Positions 1-8,738 of a stretch of DNA of 64,000 nt are shown in pieces. How positions within the stretch are numbered: position 1 is the first letter of the stretch; each line of letters opens with the position of its first letter. A model generated the notes under the pieces. It ran no database searches and had not been told where the DNA came from. It was given only the letters and a program-made list of their open reading frames with translations. The stretch is from Streptomyces sp. NBC_00162. Its GTDB lineage: Bacteria > Actinomycetota > Actinomycetes > Streptomycetales > Streptomycetaceae. Made by a program: the position numbers and the translations under genes. The stretch covers positions 7,998,001 through 8,062,000 of the forward strand of contig NZ_CP102509.1 in NCBI RefSeq assembly GCF_024611995.1, given 5' to 3'.

Positions 1-2
1 AT

Positions 3-3000
3 CGAGCCGCCGAGCAGTACCGCCGCGAGCAGGAAGCGGCTGCCGAGCCGATGCCGGTTGAGGGTGTGGACCCGGCGGAAGGCGGGGCATCGGTGTCCAG
101 TCGGCTGGTGTCGCAAGCCGCGCTGGGTGCCGTGTCGCTCATCCCGGGCGCCGGGGTGATGACCGCCATGGCGAACCCGGACACCGCCGCTCAGGGACTG
201 GACCGCCTGCGCGCGGGTGTGCGGGGCCGGAGCCGTCGCACACGCGGCGGTGATGCGGTTGGTGTGAGTCGTGCGTTCGTCTCCGAGGTGGGCCGGCTGT
301 GCGACCGGTACCCGTGGGTGGTGCTCTTCCTCGACACGTGGGAGCAGACCGGACGCTACCTGGACGAATGGCTTCGAGAGCTACTGAGCGATGCCTTCGG
401 GTCGCTGCCGGCCAACGTGATCGTGGTGATGGCAGGGCGGGACGAGCTTCGGGAACGGGATTGGGCCGAGCTGCGGGCACAGGTGGCCGACGTACCGCTG
501 GAGGAATTCGACGAGGCCGAGACGAGGGCGCTGCTGGCCGCGAGAGGCGTGACCGAGCCAAAGGTGGCGGAGGCAGTGTGGCAGCTGTCGATGGGGCTGC
601 CCCTCCTGGTGGAACTCTTCGCGCTCACCAAACCCGCAGCTGCCGGAGACGTGGACGCTGGCGGGGACGTGGTGGATGCGGCTGTCGACCGGTTCGTGCA
701 GTGGATCACCAGCACGCAGCAACGCGAGGCGGTCCTGGCGTGCGCGCTGGTACCGCAGCTGAACGAGGACGTGTTCGTCGCCGCCGTGCCTCCCGAGGCG
801 CAAGGGCTGTGGTCGTGGCTGTGTGACCAACCCTTTGTCACCGGCCGTGGGGACTTCAAGCAGTACCACGCCGTGGTGCGCGCCAGCATGGTCCGTCAGC
901 AACGCACCCGATCGCCGCAGCGCTGGGTTGCGGCACATCTTCAACTGGCCGAGGCTCACGCTGGTTGGCGCGCCGCTGCCGAGCAAGGTCTACCCGAAGG
1001 GAAGCGGTGGAGTGACGCCAGGTGGCGTCGGCACCACGTTGACGAGACCTACCATCGGCTCTGCGCACAGCCCGCTGCTCATCTGCCGTCAGCCCTGGAC
1101 GAGGCTGTCCATGCGGCTGGGCGGGATACGGCCGCTCTGCGGCAGTGGGCCGATGCCCTTGATCAGGCAGCGCGAGACACGGCAGATCCCGACCTCGTGT
1201 CGTGGGCACGGCGTCTTCAGGACGCGGTCTCAGGTGATGAGCCCGCCATGGCCTCTCTGACAGCGCTGCTCACCGATGGCCGTCTCAGTACCGTTGCACG
1301 GGCATGGGCTCATACATACCGCGGTCGACACTTCTACCTCGAGGACCGCGATGAGGAGGCCTTGGCAGAACTCGACCGTGCTCTCGGCCTCGATCCTGGC
1401 AACAGTCGTGCCTGGGCCTACCGGGGAGACTCCCACCGCTGGCTGGGCCACTCCGAGCAGGCCATCGGCGACCTTTCCACCGCGCTCACCCTCGACCCGG
1501 CCTACGCCTGGGCGCTCCTCACCCGGGGTGAAGCCCACCGGGAGGCCGAGCACTACGACGAGGCCATCACCGACCTCACCGCCGCACTCGACCTGGACCC
1601 CACCCTGTCCTGGGCTCACAGCCAACGCGGTGAAGCCCATCGGCAGGCCGAGCGCTACGACGAGGCCATCGCCGAATTCACCGCCGCGCTCGCGCTGGAT
1701 CCCACGGACGCCTGGGCCCTGGGCTCCCGTGGTCAGGCTCGTTGGCAGGCCGACCGCTTCGAGGAGGCCATCACCGACCTGACGGCTGCACTCGAACTGG
1801 ACCCGACCGAGACATGGCCACTCGTCGTACGTGGCATGGCACACCGGGACGCAGGCCACGACGACGAGGCCATTACCGACCTCACGGCCGTACTCGACCA
1901 GAACCCCACCAACACGGTGGCCATGACCCACCGCGGAATCGCACACCGGGAGGCAGATCGTTGCGACGAGGCCATCACCGACTTCACTGCCGCGCTCGAC
2001 TCGGACCCCACCAGCACCCTGATCCTCATCCAACGCGGAATTGCCCATCTAAAGGCCAATCGCAGGGATGAGGCCATCACCGACTTCACGACCGCGCTCG
2101 CCCTAGACCCCAGCAGCTCATGGGCGCTGACCTCGCGCGGTATCACACACCGTGAGTTTGGCAGATACGAAGAGGCTGTCACCGACTTCACTGCCGCGCT
2201 CGACCTGGACCCCACCAACGCCGGGCTACTCGTCTCACGTGGGACCGCGCAGCACCAGGCCGGCCGCTATGCGAAGGCCATCACGGACTTCACCGCCGCA
2301 CTCGACATGGACCCCACACTGGCCAGGGCCCTTGTCTTGCGCGGAAAGGCACACTGGGACGCCGACCATGACGAAGAGGCCATCAGGGACTTCACCGCCG
2401 CACTGGCCCTGGACCCCACAGACGCCTTGGTCCTGGTGCAACGCGGAATCTCATACGGGGGGTGCGGCCAATTCGACGAGGCCGTCACGGACTTCACTGC
2501 CGCGCTCGACCTGGTACCAACCAACTCCTTGGCACTCGTCTCCCGCGGAATGGCGCACAGGCAGTCCGGCCACTACGAGGAGGCCGTTACCGACCTCACC
2601 GCCGCGCTCGACTTGGACCCCACCTTGGCCATGGCCTACAACCAACGAGGTGAAGCCCATCGGCAGGCCGAGCGTTATGAAGAGGCTGTCTCCGACTTCA
2701 CTGCCGCGCTCGCGCTGGACCCCACCGATGCTTGGGCCTTGGGCTCCCGTGGACAGGCTCACCGTCAGGCTGACCGCTATGAAGAGGCCATCACCGACCT
2801 CACGGCCTCGCTCGACCTGGACCCTACCGAGACATGGCCACTCGTCGAACGCGGAATCGCACACCGGGAGGCAGATCGCTGCGACGAGGCCGTCATCGAC
2901 TTCACCGCGGCTCTCAACCAGAACCCTACGCTTGCGCGGGCATTCACCCAACGGGCCATAGCCCATGCGGCACTCGGCCACTTCGACGAGGCCATCACCG

Positions 3001-3770
3001 ACGTCACCGCAGCACTCGACCTGAACCCGGACAACCCCCTGGCGCTGGTGACACGCGGGTTCGTGCATCAGGAGAACAGCCGTCATGACGAGGCCATCGT
3101 CGACTTCACCGCGGCTATCAATCAGGTGCCCACGCTCGTGCCGGCACGTGTGCAACGGGCCATGGCCTATGTGGCACTCGGCCACTTCGGCGAGGCCATC
3201 ACCGACGTCACAGCAGCACTCGACCGGGATTCCACAGACGTCTCCGTGCTCACACACCGCGGCATTATCCACCGGCAATCCGGCCAACACGGCGAGGCCG
3301 TAGCCGACTTCACTGCCGCGCTCGACCTGGATCCCACCAACGCGTTGGCACTCCAAGAACGCGCTATCACTGCTCGTCAAATGGGGGACTACGTACAGGC
3401 CGGTAATGATCTTGAGCGAGTGCTGGCCGCGGATCCCGACGACACCGAATGTCTCTTCGAGAAGGCGATGCTCGACACAATCCGGTCAGGAATCGATGAG
3501 ACAAGGGAGCGGTGGGCGGAACTGATCGACCACCCTGGGGGTGTAGCGGCCGACGACACTCCTCTGGTCTTCACCTTGATCCGCGTTCTCATGTTCGAGC
3601 AGGAGGACAGTGTCTCGGAGGTAACTGAGCTGGTTCTCTCACGCATCTCGGACCAGGGCACTCTCGCAGACCTTCAGCACTACCTCAGCGAGCTGTCGGC
3701 CTTGGATGCTGAGGTCGCGCACCGGGTGCGAGCGTGTCAGCGGATTCTTTCGGAGCACGCAGCCCGGTGA
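3..3770 (+). CDS. STAND/AAA-type NTPase with 21 C-terminal TPR repeats (5' partial)
   Basis: The reading frame is open from the first bases of the window, so the true start and probably the Walker A loop lie upstream; the first internal ATG is at 51. Counting from that ATG, residues 89-97 (WVVLFLDTW) fit a Walker B strand, VIVVMAGRDEL fits a sensor-1 strand, and GLPLLVEL fits the GxP motif of STAND NTPases. After a helical linker, residues from about 418 to 1131 form 21 TPRs of exactly 34 residues, followed by a helical cap. STAND proteins with TPRs are usually signal-responsive switches in conflict or development; the ligand here is unknown. No effector domain is visible in the part present. 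The NTPase family call is firm, the role is inferred. Confidence 0.85.
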   Translation, partial: RAAEQYRREQEAAAEPMPVEGVDPAEGGASVSSRLVSQAALGAVSLIPGAGVMTAMANPDTAAQGLDRLRAGVRGRSRRTRGGDAVGVSRAFVSEVGRLCDRYPWVVLFLDTWEQTGRYLDEWLRELLSDAFGSLPANVIVVMAGRDELRERDWAELRAQVADVPLEEFDEAETRALLAARGVTEPKVAEAVWQLSMGLPLLVELFALTKPAAAGDVDAGGDVVDAAVDRFVQWITSTQQREAVLACALVPQLNEDVFVAAVPPEAQGLWSWLCDQPFVTGRGDFKQYHAVVRASMVRQQRTRSPQRWVAAHLQLAEAHAGWRAAAEQGLPEGKRWSDARWRRHHVDETYHRLCAQPAAHLPSALDEAVHAAGRDTAALRQWADALDQAARDTADPDLVSWARRLQDAVSGDEPAMASLTALLTDGRLSTVARAWAHTYRGRHFYLEDRDEEALAELDRALGLDPGNSRAWAYRGDSHRWLGHSEQAIGDLSTALTLDPAYAWALLTRGEAHREAEHYDEAITDLTAALDLDPTLSWAHSQRGEAHRQAERYDEAIAEFTAALALDPTDAWALGSRGQARWQADRFEEAITDLTAALELDPTETWPLVVRGMAHRDAGHDDEAITDLTAVLDQNPTNTVAMTHRGIAHREADRCDEAITDFTAALDSDPTSTLILIQRGIAHLKANRRDEAITDFTTALALDPSSSWALTSRGITHREFGRYEEAVTDFTAALDLDPTNAGLLVSRGTAQHQAGRYAKAITDFTAALDMDPTLARALVLRGKAHWDADHDEEAIRDFTAALALDPTDALVLVQRGISYGGCGQFDEAVTDFTAALDLVPTNSLALVSRGMAHRQSGHYEEAVTDLTAALDLDPTLAMAYNQRGEAHRQAERYEEAVSDFTAALALDPTDAWALGSRGQAHRQADRYEEAITDLTASLDLDPTETWPLVERGIAHREADRCDEAVIDFTAALNQNPTLARAFTQRAIAHAALGHFDEAITDVTAALDLNPDNPLALVTRGFVHQENSRHDEAIVDFTAAINQVPTLVPARVQRAMAYVALGHFGEAITDVTAALDRDSTDVSVLTHRGIIHRQSGQHGEAVADFTAALDLDPTNALALQERAITARQMGDYVQAGNDLERVLAADPDDTECLFEKAMLDTIRSGIDETRERWAELIDHPGGVAADDTPLVFTLIRVLMFEQEDSVSEVTELVLSRISDQGTLADLQHYLSELSALDAEVAHRVRACQRILSEHAAR
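1302..3443 (+). repeat. 21 tandem 102-bp repeats encoding TPRs
   Basis: The coding sequence for the TPR domain is a perfectly phased array of 21 units of 102 bp. Most units carry the signature RG.AHR, then DEAITDFTAALDLDPT. Units 4-6 match units 14-16 far better than their immediate neighbours do, and the shared stretch encoding GEAHRQAER begins at 1629 and again at 2649, exactly 1020 bp (ten units) apart. This points to a ten-unit segmental duplication or gene conversion. Confidence 0.93.
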
Positions 3771-3902
3771 AGAAGCTGCCGGCTCGGCCAACGTGGCGGG
3801 ACAACCGCAGAACGGGGTGTTGACGCGGTGCGTCATGCCCCGTGCACGGTCCTGGCGAGACAGGCTGCATCTCGGTCAGGCATCTCACGCTGTCGTTGAC
3901 AA

Positions 3903-3948
3903 CAGAGGCCCTCGACTTTTGTCCGCGGACAAAAGTCGAGGGCCTCTG
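3903..3948. terminator. 46-bp perfect palindrome, possible terminator or cruciform
   Basis: The two 23-base halves are exact reverse complements, with the centre between 3925 and 3926 (GTCCGCGGAC). There is no T-run after the stem. It lies 133 bp after the TPR gene and 3 bp before a decayed relaxase-like reading frame. A strong bidirectional terminator is the simplest reading. A remnant of a plasmid site is possible because relaxase genes often sit beside origins of transfer, but nothing in the sequence proves it. Confidence 0.7.
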
Positions 3949-3951
3949 GGC

Positions 3952-4281
3952 GTGTCGGACATAACCTACGCCCCCGAGCAGGTCGCCGACCGGCTGAGCG
4001 AGGACTGCGGATGCGACCGGGCCGAGGATGCTCAGGTCGAGTAACGGCTCGCCGGGGAGAGCACCCTGCGGTGGATCGGCAGCGGCCTCGGCGAGTTGGG
4101 GCTGGTCGCCGGTGAGCGTGTTGAACCGGCCGCCGCGCGTGCGCTGATGGACGGTCGGGACTGGCGCACCGGTGAGCAGCTCGTCGCCCGCAAGAAGGCC
4201 CTCGATCCGCGGGGAAAGGTCGCCGCCCGAGCGCTCGTGGACGCCCTCGCCCAGGCGGCGGCCGAGACCGGGATGACGGTC
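3952..4281 (+). pseudogene. Remnant of a conjugative relaxase (TrwC/MobF-like), nonsense mutation
   Basis: One frame reads ITYAPEQVADRLSEDCGC and then meets TAA at 4042-4044. It continues in the same frame with RLAGESTLRWIGSGLGELGL, ARALMDGRDWRTGEQLVARK and DPRGKVAARALVDALAQAA. From memory, this resembles the N-terminal part of Streptomyces TrwC-type relaxases, where a YRL motif normally occurs at the stop position, so TAC to TAA is the likely lesion. The similarity fades after about 4281 and no relaxase active-site region follows. The piece is most likely a leftover of an integrated plasmid or conjugative element. The family call is from pattern memory only. Confidence 0.5.
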
Positions 4282-4406
4282 TCGGAGCCGGGATCACCGG
4301 GAGCGGCGGTGTCGCGGTCGACGCCGATGGCACTCACCGGATCTGGTTCGACTACGAGCTCGGCCGGTAGTTCGGCGCGTCCGCGAGCGGAGCCGTATCC
4401 GGATTG

Positions 4407-4447
4407 CGGCGAGGGCGCGGGTGCGTGGGCACCGGCCGCCCTCGCCG
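4407..4447. terminator. Nested inverted repeat, probable terminator
   Basis: Outer arms of 11 bp (CGGCGAGGGCG at 4407-4417 and its exact complement at 4437-4447) enclose an inner stem GGTGC/GCACC with a four-base loop. It lies between the relaxase remnant and the 3' end of the convergent inhibitor gene, where a terminator would be expected. No U-tract follows, which is common in Streptomyces. Confidence 0.5.
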
Positions 4448-4528
4448 GCTAGGTGGATCTTGCAGATCAGAAGGTCTGCGTGCTGTTCTGCCGCATCGGT
4501 GGGATCAATTGCCGGGACGGGGCTTGGT

Positions 4529-4906
4529 TCAGCAGCTCATCGACCAGGTGTGGGAGTCGCCGTTGTCGTTGGCGGCTCCGTTGTAACCGACTTCCTGGCC
4601 AGGGGTCAGGCAGATGGTCATGTGGCCGCCCTGGTGTGCCGCGGAGTACACCTTGACGTGGTCCTTGACACCCGGACCGGAAATGCCGTGGTTGGCCCAT
4701 GAGGAGTCCTCGTCGGCGATGAAGCTCTCCCACCAGCCGTCATCGCCGGACCAGTTGGCGCGCTGGCCGCCATAATTGGCGTCCGTCCAGGCGCAGAAAT
4801 GTCCGCTGGGGCAGTCGGCCGCGCCGGCCGCAGTGGCCACCGTCAGGGCTCCGGTCATGGCGAGGAGCGCCGCGGCGGCGGACGTGATGATGCGTTGCAT
4901 GGTCAT
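4529..4906 (-). CDS. Secreted peptidase inhibitor family I36-like protein
   Basis: This 125-residue protein starts with a clear Sec signal peptide (hydrophobic LLAMTGALTVATAAGAA, cleavage near AGAAD). The mature part has the aromatic/Gly/Asp-rich pattern of I36 (SMPI-like beta/gamma-crystallin fold) inhibitors: CPSGHFCAWTDANYGG, then an acidic FIADEDSSWANHG segment. Four cysteines suggest two disulfides. Streptomyces metalloproteinase inhibitor SMPI is the founding family member. The ATG overlaps the stop of the upstream lipoprotein gene (ATGA), so translation is probably coupled. An unrelated structural role of the crystallin fold cannot be excluded. Confidence 0.8.
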   Translation of the reverse strand: MTMQRIITSAAAALLAMTGALTVATAAGAADCPSGHFCAWTDANYGGQRANWSGDDGWWESFIADEDSSWANHGISGPGVKDHVKVYSAAHQGGHMTICLTPGQEVGYNGAANDNGDSHTWSMSC

Positions 4907-5793
4907 GAGGGGTGGCGCCTTTCGGTGGGGTCGGTTTCAGATCGGTGGTCGTTCGGTTCTCCGGCTGGGCCCCTAGGGGCCTTTGCGGCGGAGGTCAGGT
5001 CGGCGGCGCGCCGCAGGGCGATCGTCCGCAGCTGCCGGTGGGCGGCCAGTTGCTCGCGCCGCTCGGTACGCACCTTGGCCAGCAGGGTGGGCTCCAGGCG
5101 GGATTCGACCTCCGCCAGGCCGCTCTCACGGTTGCAGCGGTCGGTGACGGCAGGGTCCGGGTGGTCCGGGTGGTCCGGGCGTGCTCCGGACGGGTTTCCG
5201 GCGCAGCGCTTCCAGCGGGCCGTCGCGGCGCGGTGATCGGGGTCGGTCGCCATCCGGGCCTGCGCTTCCGCGCGCAGGTTGTTGACGACCACTTCGGCCT
5301 CGAACCACCGCTTCTGATCGCCGTAGAGGACGCGCTGCGCGTTGGCGAGGCAGCCATCCGTGTTGGCGGTGACCGTGTACCCGGTGGGGAGCGTGAGGGC
5401 CAGCTCGCGGGGGTCAGTGCCGAAATAGGCGGCTCGGAACCGCTTGTCCTCTGCGGTGGTGGCCTGCGGGCGTTCCCGCGGGGATGGCATGGTCAGCCCC
5501 TGCCCGGAAAGACAGCGGGTGGCGAGCACAAGCTGCGCGGACTTGATGAGGTCGTCCTGGGCCTGTTCGCCGGCCGGGATCCCACGATGTGGGGACGCGG
5601 TCGGGTGATCGGCGCAGCTCGTAAGCAGCAGGGCCAAGGTTGCGATACAGACGGCGCGGATCAGCCGTAATGGTTCAGCCGGCCTGGCGGTCCCTCGTTC
5701 CGGCAGCGGCGCCGTCGAGATGCGCGTGCCCCGCGCTGCGACGGTGATGATCTTCCTCACTGCCGGTGAACGAGCGCCGCGGCCGAAGGTCAC
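4903..5793 (-). CDS. Putative lipoprotein of unknown function
   Basis: A hydrophobic stretch ending in LALLLTSC matches a lipobox with Cys near residue 60, so the product is probably a membrane-anchored lipoprotein. The mature part is helical and charged (RWFEAEVVVNNLRAEAQARM, later a long coiled-coil-like region of Arg, Glu and Leu), with a short His-Pro-Asp tract (DHPDHPDP). I do not recognise the family. The start is uncertain: GTG 5793 gives an unusually long n-region, GTG 5760 is an alternative, and neither has a good ribosome site. A TTA codon lies at 5668-5670 (codon 42). The gene overlaps the start of the I36-type inhibitor by 4 bp, so the two are probably one operon. Confidence 0.6.
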   Translation of the reverse strand: MTFGRGARSPAVRKIITVAARGTRISTAPLPERGTARPAEPLRLIRAVCIATLALLLTSCADHPTASPHRGIPAGEQAQDDLIKSAQLVLATRCLSGQGLTMPSPRERPQATTAEDKRFRAAYFGTDPRELALTLPTGYTVTANTDGCLANAQRVLYGDQKRWFEAEVVVNNLRAEAQARMATDPDHRAATARWKRCAGNPSGARPDHPDHPDPAVTDRCNRESGLAEVESRLEPTLLAKVRTERREQLAAHRQLRTIALRRAADLTSAAKAPRGPAGEPNDHRSETDPTERRHPS

Positions 5794-5828
5794 ACCCCCA
5801 AGTGCCGTGGCCGAGACGCCGCCAGGGT

Positions 5829-6950
5829 TCAGCGGTCCCTGCCCTCAGCCTCCAGCGGGGCATCGTGACTGCCGCGGTCGCGGGCAGCGGAGCCAGGCCG
5901 CGGGGGGATCGGCGCGGGGTTTTGGAACGCGGGCCGGGACCAAGGCGCGTTGACGCCGCCGGACTCCGGCCGTAGCCCGAGCTCGCGGAGCTGGTTGACC
6001 GCCATCATGGCGGTGAACATCCTGTTCGGGTTGGCGCCACCGACCCCCAGTTCAGCGATGGCTTCCGCATAGCGGGTGGTGAACGCGCCCGGCCGAACCT
6101 GCCTGCTTTCCCCGGTCAGACCGAGTGCCGCAGCCTGCAGGGCGGTTGCCTGCTCCAGCAGCCCGTCCAGGTATGATGCCACCTCAGTGCCACGGCGAAC
6201 GGCGAAGGTGTGCCCGTCGGTGAGGAGCGCGGCTTCTCCCTCCTCGAAGAGGAGAGCGACGGCGCCCAGTACGGTCTGGATCTTGAGCTGGTCGGCGTCA
6301 GCCATCGCACCGCAGGGTCCGTTGCCCTCGTCGGACAGGTGGAGGACGCCGCATTCCCTCAGGTGCACGATCACGTGCCCGGCGCAGTGGCCCTGGCTGC
6401 GCAGCACGCGGACCGCGCCGTTGGCGAAGGTCCAGCCGGTGAACCGAAGCGAGCCGATCCGAATCCGCTCCAGCGGCCGTTCCTCGTAGGTCCGGGTCGT
6501 CGCGCCGAAGGGCCGCATCGGCTGGAAGAGCGACACCACCTGGCCGGCCAGTGCGGGCGACGCGGGCAGCGGCGCCAACCCGGCGATCCGGTCGAAGGAC
6601 CGCACCCAGTACGACGCCGGGTCCCGCATCTGGTCGAGGTCGAGGGCGGGGACGTAGTGCTCGACCGGCACACCCAGCTCGTCGGCCAGGTCGTTGTTGC
6701 CGACGTGGTCAAGATGGCCGTGCGTGGTCAGCACCAGTGCCCGGGACCAGTGCCCGACCCGGTCGGCCGCCTCCCGCAGTGCCGCTCGGAAGGTCGCGGT
6801 GACGCCGGTGTCGACGAGCACCAGGGTGTCGCCGACCCGGTGTACGAGGGCGTTGGCGACGTCGGGCTGATCGTGCTCGACGTCCAGTTCCTGCCCGAGG
6901 ACCAGCACGGTCCCGTTGTCGATCTCGATCAGGTCACCGAGCGCGGTCAT
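5829..6950 (-). CDS. Metallo-beta-lactamase-fold hydrolase
   Basis: Residues 77-82 (HGHLDH) are the zinc-binding HxHxDH motif, preceded by the LVDTG strand and followed by an SQGHCAGHV segment carrying a third metal histidine. The 373-residue length and long C-terminal helical part fit the MBL hydrolase superfamily; the substrate cannot be read from the sequence. There is no signal peptide. The frame is open further upstream to 7208, but ATG 6950 has GGGAGG just before it and starts directly at the conserved N-terminal strand. The last 30 residues are Pro/Arg-rich and probably disordered. Confidence 0.85.
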   Translation of the reverse strand: MTALGDLIEIDNGTVLVLGQELDVEHDQPDVANALVHRVGDTLVLVDTGVTATFRAALREAADRVGHWSRALVLTTHGHLDHVGNNDLADELGVPVEHYVPALDLDQMRDPASYWVRSFDRIAGLAPLPASPALAGQVVSLFQPMRPFGATTRTYEERPLERIRIGSLRFTGWTFANGAVRVLRSQGHCAGHVIVHLRECGVLHLSDEGNGPCGAMADADQLKIQTVLGAVALLFEEGEAALLTDGHTFAVRRGTEVASYLDGLLEQATALQAAALGLTGESRQVRPGAFTTRYAEAIAELGVGGANPNRMFTAMMAVNQLRELGLRPESGGVNAPWSRPAFQNPAPIPPRPGSAARDRGSHDAPLEAEGRDR

Positions 6951-7132
6951 GGACCCTCCCGCGGTCTGGTCCGGGTCCGGCTCGCCGCCGGTGAGCCCTG
7001 CCCACCTCAACGACGTCCACCACGAGCAGCCTACCGACGAGCGTACGCCGCACCAGGCGTGCCGTCCTCCGCGCCGACGGGCGGCGCGGAGGACGACAGG
7101 ATCCGACCGGAAGTACCGGCGATCGGCCGATC

Positions 7133-8572
7133 TCACTCCATGTGGATATCGACGGCCATCTCGTCGTCGTCGGGGTTGCCCTCGACCTCGACGGTGACGC
7201 CGGACCATCTCCCATCCGGCAGGTCGAGTGCCGGAGTCGTCGATTTGCCGATGGACCTGTTCTCCAGGGACGGATACAGGTCGGTGGAGTCGCCCCGGTT
7301 GCCCCGGCCGAAGATCGCGCCCAGGTCGCGTCTGCCGTCGGCCTGCAGCAGCTCGATCGCGAGACGGTCCTCCTCGTCCACATTCGGAATCGCTTCGTCG
7401 ACCGTGTAGACCGAGATACCGGCGTCCGGCAGGAACGCGTCCTGTCCTCGGCGGCGCCGGTACTCGACGAGGATGTACTGAGTCTCCGTCATCGTGTCCG
7501 CGTTCTGGATGAAGAGCATGTCACCGCCCTCCGCGGCCGGCCGCAGCACCACGTCCTTGCTGGTCTTCGTGATGCGCTTCGGAGAGGCCCAGCCGTGGAA
7601 CATGCGCAGCATGCCGTTGGGGAACACCGGTGTGAGGCCGAAGTTGCCCCAATTGCCCGCCGCCATCAGGCAGTAGTTGCCCAGGCCGCTGGATTTGGTC
7701 GCCTGCAGCCGACCCGTGTCGTAGTAGTCGGCCCAGCGGGCGGCCAAGTGGCCCCACTCGTGGGCGCACAAGCCCATCGCGCAGTCCTCCGGCACCGTGA
7801 GGAACGTCTCCACGGCCAGGCCCGGGCCCACGGCGATACCTCCTGGCACGCCCCACTTGAGGCTCCAGATGTCGTCGCGGCTCCTGGTCCTCTCGGCTCC
7901 GGATCCCGCGTGCACGATGAACAGCGCAGTGACCGTGTTCTCGTCCATCGCGTCGAACGGTCTGAAGTCGATGCCCTCGGCCTTGGCCAGCTTCACCGCG
8001 TCCCGGGCCATGCCCTGCGAGTTGCGGGGGAACCTGCCCTGCCCCGAGTTGCCGTCGGCGTAGAAGGAATGCGGTTGTGGCAGCCGGAACCAGCCGTGGA
8101 CCTCGCCCTGGATGTCGATGCCTTCGTCGCCGAACGCATCGAAGCTGCTGATCTTGCGGTAGAACTCCCGCATGCTGCCGGTCGGCAAGGAGTTCGTGCT
8201 GAACAACAGCTGCTCGTAGTGGCCCGGGCTGTGGCTCGGCTCGTGTGGCTTGTCGGGAAAGTCGACCAGCAGCACGAGGGTATTGACGACACCCCTGAGC
8301 TGCTTGTCGGGCCTCGTGATCAATTGCCGCTCCGCAGTCGGTTCGACGCGCACGGCGCCGTCGTCGAGGCCGACGAGCCTTTCCGCTCGCCGGGTGGAGC
8401 GCCAGGTGTAGTAGTAGTCCTCGAAGGTGGTGTAACTCGGCAGCCGCCCCGAATCCAGCAGCTGCAGATAGTCGCAATAGAGCTGGGCCAGCGCGTCCGG
8501 GGACAGCGGGGCCAAGCAGGGGCCGGTGCAGGAAAGGCGATGTGACAAGGGGGACGTACTCGTGTGTCGCAT
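7133..8572 (-). CDS. M6-family (immune inhibitor A-like) metalloprotease
   Basis: Residues 271-275 (HEWGH) form the HExxH zinc site, in the context [17 protein letters not shown] typical of M6 peptidases. The upstream strand [15 protein letters not shown] and the [12 protein letters not shown] segment also fit the family. M6 enzymes are usually secreted, but no signal peptide, Tat motif or membrane helix is visible here, so export or an intracellular role is unresolved. ATG 8572 is chosen; GTG 8581 in the same frame is possible. The gene diverges from a TetR regulator across a region with two GTATAC-containing elements, suggesting local control. Confidence 0.85.
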   Translation of the reverse strand: MRHTSTSPLSHRLSCTGPCLAPLSPDALAQLYCDYLQLLDSGRLPSYTTFEDYYYTWRSTRRAERLVGLDDGAVRVEPTAERQLITRPDKQLRGVVNTLVLLVDFPDKPHEPSHSPGHYEQLLFSTNSLPTGSMREFYRKISSFDAFGDEGIDIQGEVHGWFRLPQPHSFYADGNSGQGRFPRNSQGMARDAVKLAKAEGIDFRPFDAMDENTVTALFIVHAGSGAERTRSRDDIWSLKWGVPGGIAVGPGLAVETFLTVPEDCAMGLCAHEWGHLAARWADYYDTGRLQATKSSGLGNYCLMAAGNWGNFGLTPVFPNGMLRMFHGWASPKRITKTSKDVVLRPAAEGGDMLFIQNADTMTETQYILVEYRRRRGQDAFLPDAGISVYTVDEAIPNVDEEDRLAIELLQADGRRDLGAIFGRGNRGDSTDLYPSLENRSIGKSTTPALDLPDGRWSGVTVEVEGNPDDDEMAVDIHME

Positions 8573-8631
8573 GGCGACCACTCACTTGCTTGGACGATCA
8601 CAGAGCACGGTGTGAAAAACCATGCTTAGGG

Positions 8632-8668
8632 CGTATACGGACGCCATCCGTTTATGCTGTACGTATAC
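8632..8668. promoter_or_regulatory. Candidate TetR operator between the M6 protease and tetR
   Basis: CGTATACG (8632-8639) and CGTATAC (8662-8668) are two near-identical, self-complementary elements 30 bp apart, lying between divergent start codons at 8572 and 8739. Paired palindromes at a divergent TetR locus are the usual arrangement for an autoregulating repressor that also controls its neighbour. Confidence 0.5.
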
Positions 8669-8738
8669 AGGCTCCACCCGCGCAATGCCGTCGTCAAGGC
8701 GGGGCCGGGCCCGGAGCCGGAACTCCGGAGGTGCGGCC

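Noticed and set aside
1302..3443. CRISPR-like or satellite array
   Set aside because: The repeats are contiguous 102-bp coding units without spacers, and they encode TPRs.
3771..4528. Possible intact gene in the frame 4096-4452
   Set aside because: It is a continuation of the relaxase-like remnant after the stop and has no ribosome site or complete domain.
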